Below are positions 41,862 to 50,400 of a stretch of 54,915 nucleotides of DNA, piece by piece. Numbering within the stretch: position 1 is the stretch's first letter; each line of letters starts with the position of its first letter. The DNA comes from an uncultured Clostridium sp. (GTDB lineage Bacteria; Bacillota; Clostridia; TANB77; CAG-508). The notes below the pieces were generated by a model, which made no database searches, was not told the origin of the DNA, and saw only the letters and a list, made by a program, of their open reading frames with translations. Location of the stretch: assembly GCA_946409935.1 (NCBI GenBank), contig CAMJYG010000007.1, positions 1 to 54,915 on the forward strand, in the 5' to 3' direction. The translations under genes and the position numbers were made by a program.

Positions 41862-44763
41862 AAGAAAAGGTTTTGTACAAAAGATAATAATTACTCTAAT
41901 AGTATTGATAATGTTTAATTTTGTAGTGCCTTGTTATTCGATGGCTGCATTTGGTTGGGGCTGGGGAGGAGGCTCTTTGGCAGGACCTATATGCGAATTT
42001 GTATGTTGGGTTGGAGATTCAATAATATATTGGTTGCAAAAAGGATTTTTGCCTAATTCACATGATATGGTAATAAAGGCTAGACCAATAGATTTAAAAA
42101 TTCAAATTCTAGAGAATAGGAATACGGATTTACAAGATAATAAATTAAGAGAGGCTAAGACAAGAGAAGAAAAAGAAAAAATAATAGAAGAAATTAATAA
42201 AAACGAACAAAAAATTGCTGAATATAAAATTAAGAAAGCTGAATATGACAGCTTTAGTGCTTGGACACACAGAAATACAAGATTTCTTTCACGTGATCCA
42301 ATAAGTTTGGCAAAGGCAGAATTGGAAGAAGAACAAGAAATAGCAGATGGTTTACAGGAGCAAGAATTAGTGTACATCTTTTATGGACCATTAACAATAT
42401 TTTCTAATTTAGTACCAGCTCTTGATGTAAATTTTATAAATCCTATATTATCATATAGAGGTGTTAAGGATGTAAATCTAGGTTTAAGCCCTGATGGAAA
42501 AAATGTATATGTTGAATCTTATGTAATGAATGAACCAAGTAATACTCAAGATTCTACCAATATTGCAGCTTCTATACAAGTAACAATAGCTACGTGGTAC
42601 AATGCATTAAGAAATTTAGCTATAGTTTTTTTATTGTCAGTTTTAATTTATATAGCAATAAGAATAATATTATCTAGTGCGGCAGGAGAAACTGCTAAAT
42701 ATAAATCAATGTTAAAAGACTGGCTTATTGCATTGTGTATACTTTTCTTTATGCATTATTTTATGGCATTTTTATTAAAAAGTACAGAAATGATTATTCA
42801 ATTTCTTACTACAAATACAAGTAATGAAATGTACGTTGATGGATTTATGTCTGAATTAAGAAATAAAATACCATATGAAAAAGACTCTATAGTACAATGG
42901 GCAGATACAGTAATGTATTTTACATTAGTATGTTATACACTGACATTTACTTGGAGATATTTAAAAAGGGTTGTATATTTAGCATTTTTGACAGTTATAT
43001 CACCATTAGTTGCATTTACATATCCTATAGACAAAATAAAAGATGGAAGTGCACAAGCATTTAATAAATGGTTTAAAGAATATTTATTTAATATTTTAAT
43101 ACAACCAGTACATTTATTATTATATACGATATTAATAACATCTGCTAAAGATTTGGCACATACAAATATATTATATAGCTTGGTTGCTTTAGGATTTATG
43201 CTAGAAGCTGAGAAGATAGTAAAAGATTTCTTCGGATTCCAAGCACAAAGAGGAGAATCTACTGGAGCAGCAATTACAGGTGGAGCGATGTTTGCAGCTA
43301 CTGTGGGACTAGTTCAAAAAGGACTTGGATTTTTACCTGAAGGTGATAATGGAAAAGGAGATAAAAAGAAGCCAAGACATAATACTAGAGAAGGAGATAC
43401 TCAAGCTAAAAATAGAGTAAAAACTGCTTGGATTGATAATGATGGTAATACACAAACAGGAAATCAACCTGTAGGAACAGCGACAGTTGGAACGCAAGCA
43501 GGAGAATCAGGAAATGTAGGTACAGCAGGTATTCAGTATATAGATTTGAGGAATAGAGCATCACGTGCAAGAGAATTTGGTAACCAGGGAATTTCTTCAG
43601 AAAATCCAGTTTCGAATGTAATAGATACATCTAATTTTAATTATCAATTTGATAATATTGGTTACGATGCGATGCAAAGAACTGAAAATAGAGGCGGAAT
43701 TACATACTTAACAAATGATAATGGAGATGTTTCTTCAGTGGCATATTCAATGGATTCAAATCCGACAAATATTTCTGGAGGAAATGTGCCAGGCTCAATT
43801 CAAAATGCTACAATCCAAAATGCAACAATTCAAAATGCTTCAATAAGTGGAGGTGCGAATATACAAGGACAAAGTTCTTCAAGAGTAGCACAAACAGGTG
43901 GAACACGAGGTAGTGCACAGGTTATTTCACAGGCTACAAATGGAGGAATTACAGGAAGTGCAGGAGGAAATGTTTCAAATTCTGAAAATGAACAACCAAC
44001 TGCTACACCGCAGGGGGAAGAAACAATTACAGAGAAAGAAAGAAGAAGGAGAGGAAGACAGTTTGTAAGAGAAGCTATATTTAATAAAAATAATGGTAAA
44101 AAATTTGCTAAAAAGGCCTTAAGGTTAGGTCTTATGGGGGCAGGAGCGGCTGCTTTTGGAACTATGGGATTAGGAGCTGGATTAGCAGGAAATGGAACAG
44201 ATGATGTAGTAAAATATACTGGTATGGGATTGGGACTAGGAGCTATGGCAGGAAAGAAAGGATATGGAACTATTATGGGAGCCATTGATGTTGGAAAAGA
44301 CATGAATGAAACATATAATGAAGGCTACTGGGGACAAGATTACCAAGATAAATATTATGGTCCTAAATTAGATAAAGAGTATAGAGAAGATCCAGAAGTA
44401 AGAAAACATTATCAAATGTACTATGGAAATGATTGGGAAGATGCTTTAAAACAAGCAATTGAATTAAGGAAAATGGGAATAACAGACCAAGATGATATAG
44501 ATATTGCATTACAGAGAGTACATGATAATAATAAAGACTTGAGTTTGGAACAAGTAGCAAGTATAATGCAATTATATAAAGCATATAGTCAAAAAGACCT
44601 TGAAGATGAAAAATATCAAAAAATTATATATAGGAATGCAATGAAAACAATGACCAATGGAAATAAACAAGCAGCTGCAAGAATTGTTAATGCGGTAATG
44701 CAAAGTAGAAAAGCTCATGGTAGATTTGAGATACCACAAGAAGACGAAGAAGAAAATGCATAA
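41848..44763 (+). CDS. VirB6/TrbL-like channel protein with long low-complexity and C-terminal domains
   Basis: A 971-aa protein. It has a signal-type N-terminus and Gly/Trp-rich start (FGWGWGGGSLAGP), a helical charged stretch (~85-130), a polytopic membrane core (~250-480) with SAAGETAKYKSMLKDWLIAL and VISPLVAFTYPIDKIKDGSA, typical of Firmicutes TrbL/VirB6, then a Gly/Asn/Gln/Thr-rich region (~500-720) containing three tandem NATIQNA-like repeats, and a Gly-rich plus charged C-terminal domain (~740-971). ATG overlaps virB4 by 14 nt. The tail is presumably cytoplasmic or exported; its role is unknown. Confidence 0.8.
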   Translation: MEILKRKGFVQKIIITLIVLIMFNFVVPCYSMAAFGWGWGGGSLAGPICEFVCWVGDSIIYWLQKGFLPNSHDMVIKARPIDLKIQILENRNTDLQDNKLREAKTREEKEKIIEEINKNEQKIAEYKIKKAEYDSFSAWTHRNTRFLSRDPISLAKAELEEEQEIADGLQEQELVYIFYGPLTIFSNLVPALDVNFINPILSYRGVKDVNLGLSPDGKNVYVESYVMNEPSNTQDSTNIAASIQVTIATWYNALRNLAIVFLLSVLIYIAIRIILSSAAGETAKYKSMLKDWLIALCILFFMHYFMAFLLKSTEMIIQFLTTNTSNEMYVDGFMSELRNKIPYEKDSIVQWADTVMYFTLVCYTLTFTWRYLKRVVYLAFLTVISPLVAFTYPIDKIKDGSAQAFNKWFKEYLFNILIQPVHLLLYTILITSAKDLAHTNILYSLVALGFMLEAEKIVKDFFGFQAQRGESTGAAITGGAMFAATVGLVQKGLGFLPEGDNGKGDKKKPRHNTREGDTQAKNRVKTAWIDNDGNTQTGNQPVGTATVGTQAGESGNVGTAGIQYIDLRNRASRAREFGNQGISSENPVSNVIDTSNFNYQFDNIGYDAMQRTENRGGITYLTNDNGDVSSVAYSMDSNPTNISGGNVPGSIQNATIQNATIQNASISGGANIQGQSSSRVAQTGGTRGSAQVISQATNGGITGSAGGNVSNSENEQPTATPQGEETITEKERRRRGRQFVREAIFNKNNGKKFAKKALRLGLMGAGAAAFGTMGLGAGLAGNGTDDVVKYTGMGLGLGAMAGKKGYGTIMGAIDVGKDMNETYNEGYWGQDYQDKYYGPKLDKEYREDPEVRKHYQMYYGNDWEDALKQAIELRKMGITDQDDIDIALQRVHDNNKDLSLEQVASIMQLYKAYSQKDLEDEKYQKIIYRNAMKTMTNGNKQAAARIVNAVMQSRKAHGRFEIPQEDEEENA

Positions 44764-44800
44764 ACTTGAGTATGTAAATTTTTTTTTAAAATAATGTATA

Positions 44801-44835
44801 TAGGAATTAGCTAAAAATGGCTAGTTCCTATTTTT
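44801..44835 (+). terminator. Terminator after the VirB6-like gene
   Basis: TAGGAATTAGC pairs with GCTAGTTCCTA (one G-U), followed by TTTTT. Confidence 0.8.
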
Positions 44836-45171
44836 AGATAGCGCAATTTGTTAAATGTGTATATAAATTTTATAAAAAATATGGAACTTTTGAATAATGT
44901 TCGTGTATATTATCTTGACATATTAAAATAGCACGGAATAGAACAATAAAAAAACAACGAATGAAAACAAAAAAAGTCATGGAATGAACTTGACAAAAAT
45001 AAGGGAATGAATTTGACAAAAGTCACGGAACAAATAAAAAAAAAACATAAAAACGCAGATAAGTGTAAAATATAGGAAACAAAAAATAAGGAAATGTGTA
45101 AAATAAGCATTACTAATCGATGGTGCAAGACGTATATGGCATGTTTGTTGTAAAATAGTGTATAAAAAAGA
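44836..45171. other. Gene-free spacer with short direct repeats
   Basis: There is no credible gene. It contains two 23-bp direct repeats, GGAATGAACTTGACAAAAAT plus 3 nt at 44981 and GGAATGAATTTGACAAAAGT plus 3 nt at 45004, with partial copies on both sides (AGTCAT before, GGAAC after). The rest is A-rich. Confidence 0.5.
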
Positions 45172-45204
45172 TTGACAAACATGCAATAATATTGTACAAT
45201 ATTA
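45172..45204 (+). promoter_or_regulatory. yefM-yoeB promoter and operator
   Basis: TTGACA (45172-45177), 17 nt, TACAAT (45195-45200). A perfect 18-bp palindrome, TAATATTGTACAATATTA (45187-45204), covers the -10 box. YefM-family antitoxins are known to bind palindromes with a TGTACA-type core at this position. Confidence 0.85.
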
Positions 45205-45253
45205 AGTATAAGATAATATACGCTATTACGCCAAAGAAAGGAGATGAAATATT

Positions 45254-45523
45254 ATGCAAGCAATAAGTGTTAGCGAAGCAAGACAAAATCTAAAAAAATA
45301 TTGTGATGATGTAGTAGAAAACGATGATGTAATAATAGTTAGCAGGAATGGAAATGGCAAAGAAAATATGGTTTGGATTAATTTAACAGTTTATAATGAA
45401 TTACAAAAAGCAAAACAAAACCTGGAATATATTCAAAAATTAGAAGAAAGTTTTAAACAAGTAGAAGAAGGCAAAGTTGTTGTAAAAACTATGGAAGAAT
45501 TGGAGGCAATGGCAAATGAATAG
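45254..45523 (+). CDS. yefM: YefM-type (Phd/YefM family) antitoxin
   Basis: An 89-aa antitoxin. The N-terminus MQAISVSEARQNLKKYCDDV and the following NDDVIIVSRNGN, MVWINLTVYNELQ give the Phd/YefM DNA-binding domain; the C-terminal part is the toxin-neutralising tail. ATG 45254 follows AAAGGAGATG. It overlaps the toxin gene by 8 nt. It binds its own promoter in known systems, matching the palindrome upstream. Confidence 0.9.
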   Translation: MQAISVSEARQNLKKYCDDVVENDDVIIVSRNGNGKENMVWINLTVYNELQKAKQNLEYIQKLEESFKQVEEGKVVVKTMEELEAMANE

Positions 45524-45776
45524 TGTTTTTACAGAAAGAGCGTGGAGTGATTATTTAAGTTGGCAAAGTGAGGACAAAAAGACACTTAAAAGAATAAATA
45601 TGCTACTTGTCGATATACAAAGGAATGGTGCAAATTGTAGATTGGGTAAAGGAGAAATACTTAAGAACAGACAAGGTTATAGTAAAGGAATAGATGAAAA
45701 AAATCGTTTAGTATATGATTTTAATAGTAATGGAGATGTTGTAGTAATATCTTGTAAAGGTCATTATAAAGATTAA
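45516..45776 (+). CDS. yoeB: YoeB-type ribosome-dependent mRNA interferase toxin
   Basis: An 86-aa RelE-superfamily toxin with the YoeB hallmarks AWSDYLSWQSEDKKTLKRIN, DIQRNG, a GKGEILKN segment and KNRLVYDF, ending CKGHYKD. The usual WSRRI before DxxxRLVY reads YSKGI here, so one basic catalytic-face position is altered; activity is uncertain. It ends in the canonical HYKD/HY-type tail. It is translated with yefM. The pair splits the T4SS locus between VirB6 and the VirB8-like genes. Confidence 0.88.
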   Translation: MNSVFTERAWSDYLSWQSEDKKTLKRINMLLVDIQRNGANCRLGKGEILKNRQGYSKGIDEKNRLVYDFNSNGDVVVISCKGHYKD

Positions 45777-45777
45777 T

Positions 45778-45823
45778 AAAAATACGCCATGTTATGCTTA
45801 TAAGAGCAATATGGCGTATTTTT
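45778..45823 (+). terminator. Terminator after yoeB
   Basis: AAAAATACGCCAT pairs with ATGGCGTATTTTT; the pair with its terminator forms a self-contained cassette. Confidence 0.8.
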
Positions 45824-46012
45824 ACTATATTATTGTAGTGGTTATTACTCAGCCATGTATAACTAATCACGGTTAAGCAGGACAACGAAATTTTAAAGCT
45901 GACTGGTAACGTAATGTTGTAAGAATTTAATCTTTATTGCTTAGAAATCTTGCTAATTTTCAATATTGCTAGTATAATAAAATAGAGGGATATTGTAGAA
46001 ATATGGGGAAAA

Positions 46013-46038
46013 GGTTGAAAAATAATTAGAAAGGAATG
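46013..46038 (+). repeat. Truncated RBS-carrying repeat
   Basis: GGTTGAAAAATAATTAGAAA followed by GGAATG: the left arm is joined directly to the ribosome-binding tail, with the rest of the palindrome deleted. It precedes the gene starting at 46048. Confidence 0.6.
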
Positions 46039-46047
46039 AGAAGAAAT

Positions 46048-47007
46048 TTGAATAACTTAAAAAGATATTTTAACCAAAATACAAAAGCAATATTAACAGT
46101 AATAGGGTTCATTGCTTTTATAATAATAATAATTCAAGTATTAAATAATATGACAAAAGCAAGTATAGAAGAACAAAGCAAACAAGCTATAAATAATAAA
46201 AATTCAAATAACATCGAAAATACATCTAATTATAGTAAATCTATCATTTCAAACCAAGAAATAGGTGAAAACACATATAAAGAGCAGTCAAATATAATAG
46301 ATAATTTTATAAACTATTGCAATAATGGAGACGTTCAAAATGCTTATAACTTGCTTTCAAATGATTGTAAAAAAGAAATGTTTCCAAAGTTAGAGGATTT
46401 TAGAAATAATTATTATGATAAAGTATTTAATTCAAAAAAATCTTATTCAATACAAAATTGGAGTAATTCAACATATAAAGTACGAATAAAAAAAATTAAT
46501 AATATGCTAGCTACAGGAAAAGTGGGTAACAATGAAGCAATAGAAGATTATTATACAGTTGTTTATAGAGATAATGAATACAAACTAAACATAAATAATT
46601 TCATTGGAACACAAGCAATAAATGCAGAAGAAGAAAATCAAAACATAAAAATAAAAGTTATTAATAAAAAAACATATATGGATTATGAAATATACAATAT
46701 AAATGTAAAAAATGATACTAAAAATTATATTTTATTGGATACAAAGGAAACTACAAAGGGAATGTATGTTAAAGATTCAAAAGATGTAAAATATCCATCT
46801 TATAGTCACGAAATAGTAGATAGTAGTTTAATTATACCAAGTGGTGGAAATAGAGATTTAACAATTAAATACACAAATTCATTTGTAGTAAATAGAAAAA
46901 TACAATATTTAGTTTTTTCAGACATAATTTTAGATTATTACAAATATAAAGACACTTCAGATAAAACGCAATATAAAGATAGATTAAAAATAGAGGCAGA
47001 GATATAG
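46048..47007 (+). CDS. Membrane-anchored T4SS-associated protein with an NTF2/VirB8-like domain
   Basis: A 319-aa protein: an N-terminal cytoplasmic basic segment, one membrane helix (AILTVIGFIAFIIIIIQV), an Asn/Ser-rich linker, then a domain with FINYCNNGDVQNAYNLLSND and YYDKVFNSKK that has the NTF2-like/VirB8 or TcpC layout, and a beta-rich C-terminal half. TTG 46048 lies at good distance from GAAAGGAATG; ATG 46036 overlaps that site. VirB8-type proteins link the inner and outer parts of the secretion channel. The C-terminal half is not recognised. Family assignment is by topology and context. Confidence 0.6.
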   Translation: MNNLKRYFNQNTKAILTVIGFIAFIIIIIQVLNNMTKASIEEQSKQAINNKNSNNIENTSNYSKSIISNQEIGENTYKEQSNIIDNFINYCNNGDVQNAYNLLSNDCKKEMFPKLEDFRNNYYDKVFNSKKSYSIQNWSNSTYKVRIKKINNMLATGKVGNNEAIEDYYTVVYRDNEYKLNINNFIGTQAINAEEENQNIKIKVINKKTYMDYEIYNINVKNDTKNYILLDTKETTKGMYVKDSKDVKYPSYSHEIVDSSLIIPSGGNRDLTIKYTNSFVVNRKIQYLVFSDIILDYYKYKDTSDKTQYKDRLKIEAEI

Positions 47008-47041
47008 AAGAATTAATATAGTTATGAATTGAGGTGATGAC

Positions 47042-50000
47042 GTGGAAGAGAATCAAAATACAAATAACATGCTAAAAGGGATAAAAGAAGGAATTGAAAA
47101 AGCAGCAAAAGAAGAAGTTAAAGGGAAAGTGAAAAAACATATAATTGCATTTATTATAGCTCATATAGTTCCAATATTAATATATATGTCTATATTCATA
47201 GTAGCTTTTATACTTTTTTCAGCTATAATTAAATATTTGAAGATAAACGATGGTTCCTATAAGGAGGGTAATTATAAAAACGTTGACTATGTTGTATCTG
47301 AAACGGTAACAAATAAAGTTAGTGCTAGCGATATAACAGGAAATGAATCATCTGGTTATAAATTAAATATAGATTTAGATGCAAAAGTTGATGAAATTTT
47401 AAAAACATTAGAAGCAGCTCAAGAAAATAATAATTTTGATGGTGATTTAACAAATATTTCAATGCCCGGAGATGGAAAAGGTACAAAAATTGAAACATAT
47501 TTAAGTGAAGAACATAGAAAAGAATATTTAAAGGACTTTATAAAAGCTGAGCTTATTACACAATATCCTGATTTAAGGAATAATCCAGATGCTCTACTTC
47601 CAGAAGGAGAATTACAAGGTGTTATAAAAATAAGAAGAGCAATGTCAGATGGAAGTAAAAAAACATTACGATATGTAGATGAAGAAACATTTAATAGTTA
47701 TATTGATAGATACAATAGAAATGGAGATGCAACAGCCGTAGATTATTTTACATTAAATAGTAGTGGAGATTTAGTTGTTGCAAAATGGAATAAAACTACA
47801 AATAGGCTAGATTTGAAAAACAGTGGAGATTCGTCTCCTGATTCTCGTAATCCATCGACTAAAGAAGAATATAAACCAGGAGTACAATATGTATTTAATA
47901 TGACAAAAGTAAGTATAAATTATAGGGCTATGGTAGAAAAATATTCTATGCCATTTGATTTTTTGTGGGCACTTTTAGCAATGACAGAGGATGAGGAATT
48001 TGCACATAATTTATCTAAATTGGCATTAAATAGTGAAATAGAATTTACTGTAAATGATAATAAAACAACAGTAACAACAACAGAAGTATATACATATAAA
48101 AAACAAACAAAAAATGTAACTACTGTTAATACAATTATTACAGCACAAATAGGAGGAAGCAGTGTATCTAAAAATTATGAGAAAGTTCAAACAAAAATTA
48201 ATGATCCAATAGATTATACAATAACAAAAACCATAGTTGAAGAAGATACAAATCCTATTATAGATTTAACATCTGCAAATACATGGATAGCAAAATATAA
48301 AAATATATATGTAAATCAAATTGAAGATGAGAGAAAAGAAACAAAAGATACAATAAAAATAGACGATACAGACTATGAAAAAACTTCTGAAAGGATTTTA
48401 ACCAAAGACAAAAATAGCCAAGAAGAGATGCTTTCTGATGATTTTGTAAAAGAATGTTTAGATGCTGAAAAAGAAGATATGAAAAATAACAAAAGAAATG
48501 AGATTATAGAAAAGGAAATAGAAAATTTATTAAACCAAAAAATTGCCGAAAAAAGAGATGCAAGCATTCAAAGTGATATATTTTATAATGTAATAAATCA
48601 AGTTAGGCAAAATATTTTAACAAATATAAATGAAAATAAGTATTCAGATGAATTATTTAGAACGTGGAATATTAGCAACAGAATAGACTCATATAAAGGA
48701 AAACTTATATCTGAAAGAACAGCTGGAATTACAAATGACCAAACCATAAAAGCAATTAAAGAATCTGTTAATTCAATAAAAAATGATGATGTTATCAATA
48801 TGATGAAAGAGGTTATAAATGTTGTAAATAGTATAGATAGAGATGAAGCAGTTAATAGAAATATACAGAGTGAAGTAAAAGAAGTTAAATATGAATATTA
48901 TAGAAAAACAACAAATCAAGAAATAAATACTACTATTACTATAAATTCTAATAGATATATTCAAGGAACACCAACAATAGAAGAAAAATTAGATAAAGAA
49001 GCAACTGAGGAAAATTTTGTTACTTTATTTAATAAAAGCCCAAAAGCCATAAATACATTAGAAAGTACTCCAGATTGGGTATGCGAAATGCTTGAAAGTA
49101 GTCCCAAAACAGCAGATATGGTAGATTTATTTAAATATATAATGTATAAAGCAAGTAACAAATCTTATGGAGTAGAAACTTTTGATTTTAATGAGTATAA
49201 TCCTAATATAATGAATAGTGTTGGAAATGGTATTGTTAGTATAACAGGAAATACAGTTCAGCAAAAGGTTTGGAATGCTCTTGTAAGTGCTGGATTTAGT
49301 GATTATGCTGCAGCTGGAGCTATGGGAAACATAAATGGAGAATCAGGATTTAATCCAAATGCTGAAGAAGGACCTTATCCTCAAGGATATGGATTATGCC
49401 AATGGTCATATGAAAGAAGAACTAATTATGAAGCATTTGCAGCATCTAAGGGAAAAGATGTTAGTGATGCAAATACACAAATAGAATTTTTCCTTGGAGA
49501 TTTAGGTGTAGAAGGTTTTGTAACAAAATATAATGAAAATATGAAAGCACATAGATATAGTGCATCAGATAGAGGATGGACAAATGCACCAGATAATAAT
49601 AAATATGGTTATGATGATTGGGTAAATGCTAAAAGTGCAGAAGAAGCTTCCAAGATTTATCAAATATGGTATGAAGGACCTGCATCCTACCATTCTGAAA
49701 GAGAAGAATGGGCTAAAACATATTATGAAACATATGAAGGAATTAAACCAGAAATAGCAAATTCTAGTGGGATATATACAGGAAATGTTACATATACAAA
49801 TTCAGGTAGTGGGCTAGGCTATAGTAGAACTGTACAATCTTCAGGAAAAACATATAAAGTATATGACCAAACATCTTTTAGTGGAAAAATTCCAAGCTCT
49901 GGATGTAGTATTACATCAGAGTCAATAGTATTAAGTGGATACAGGCCAGAGTTAGCTTATACACCTGAGAACATGGCTAAATACTGTGGGTATAGTTATC

Positions 50001-50389
50001 CACGTAGTTTAAATCAGATTGCAAGTGATCTAACAACCTTAGGAGTTGCAAGCACAGCATATTCTATAAGTGGCTCTACAACGCAGATTGCAGAAATTAA
50101 TATTACTTTTAAAAAACAGGCAATAAATAATATAAATACTAATTTAAAAGAAGGAAAGCCTGTAATAATATTAGTAACAGATAGTCGTGTATATGCAAAC
50201 AAATATACACGTGCAGCACACTACATGGTATTAACAGGATTTAATAACGTAGGAAAACCAGTAATTGCAGATCCTTATGGAAGTAGAATATGGGAAGAAG
50301 ATTCAGTAGAAGACTTGGTAAATTATTTCATTTATGAACCATCACCAAGTGGTGCTGAAAGAGGATATGTTTTAATTAATAAAAAGTAA
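47042..50389 (+). CDS. Membrane-anchored cell-wall hydrolase with phage-lysozyme and C39-like peptidase domains (VirB1-like)
   Basis: A 1115-aa protein: a membrane helix at ~30-60, a long extracytoplasmic region rich in helices (~100-700), a tail-type lysozyme domain at ~735-830 (AAGAMGNINGESGFNPNAEE, GLCQWSYERR), and a C-terminal C39-like cysteine peptidase domain at ~920-1115 with the catalytic Cys in SSGCSITSE, the His in AAHYMVLTGF and the Asp in IADPYG. Such enzymes open peptidoglycan for T4SS passage. GTG 47042 follows GAGGTGATG. It is longer than usual VirB1-like proteins (300-400 aa) because of the ~650-residue stalk. Confidence 0.82.
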   Translation: MEENQNTNNMLKGIKEGIEKAAKEEVKGKVKKHIIAFIIAHIVPILIYMSIFIVAFILFSAIIKYLKINDGSYKEGNYKNVDYVVSETVTNKVSASDITGNESSGYKLNIDLDAKVDEILKTLEAAQENNNFDGDLTNISMPGDGKGTKIETYLSEEHRKEYLKDFIKAELITQYPDLRNNPDALLPEGELQGVIKIRRAMSDGSKKTLRYVDEETFNSYIDRYNRNGDATAVDYFTLNSSGDLVVAKWNKTTNRLDLKNSGDSSPDSRNPSTKEEYKPGVQYVFNMTKVSINYRAMVEKYSMPFDFLWALLAMTEDEEFAHNLSKLALNSEIEFTVNDNKTTVTTTEVYTYKKQTKNVTTVNTIITAQIGGSSVSKNYEKVQTKINDPIDYTITKTIVEEDTNPIIDLTSANTWIAKYKNIYVNQIEDERKETKDTIKIDDTDYEKTSERILTKDKNSQEEMLSDDFVKECLDAEKEDMKNNKRNEIIEKEIENLLNQKIAEKRDASIQSDIFYNVINQVRQNILTNINENKYSDELFRTWNISNRIDSYKGKLISERTAGITNDQTIKAIKESVNSIKNDDVINMMKEVINVVNSIDRDEAVNRNIQSEVKEVKYEYYRKTTNQEINTTITINSNRYIQGTPTIEEKLDKEATEENFVTLFNKSPKAINTLESTPDWVCEMLESSPKTADMVDLFKYIMYKASNKSYGVETFDFNEYNPNIMNSVGNGIVSITGNTVQQKVWNALVSAGFSDYAAAGAMGNINGESGFNPNAEEGPYPQGYGLCQWSYERRTNYEAFAASKGKDVSDANTQIEFFLGDLGVEGFVTKYNENMKAHRYSASDRGWTNAPDNNKYGYDDWVNAKSAEEASKIYQIWYEGPASYHSEREEWAKTYYETYEGIKPEIANSSGIYTGNVTYTNSGSGLGYSRTVQSSGKTYKVYDQTSFSGKIPSSGCSITSESIVLSGYRPELAYTPENMAKYCGYSYPRSLNQIASDLTTLGVASTAYSISGSTTQIAEINITFKKQAINNINTNLKEGKPVIILVTDSRVYANKYTRAAHYMVLTGFNNVGKPVIADPYGSRIWEEDSVEDLVNYFIYEPSPSGAERGYVLINKK

Positions 50390-50400
50390 AGGTGATAATA

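Noticed and set aside
42285-42300. A parS-like TTTCACGTGATC inside the VirB6-like gene
   Set aside because: Only half of the palindrome matches TGTTTCACGTGAAACA; it is insufficient for a parS call. No better site was seen by eye.
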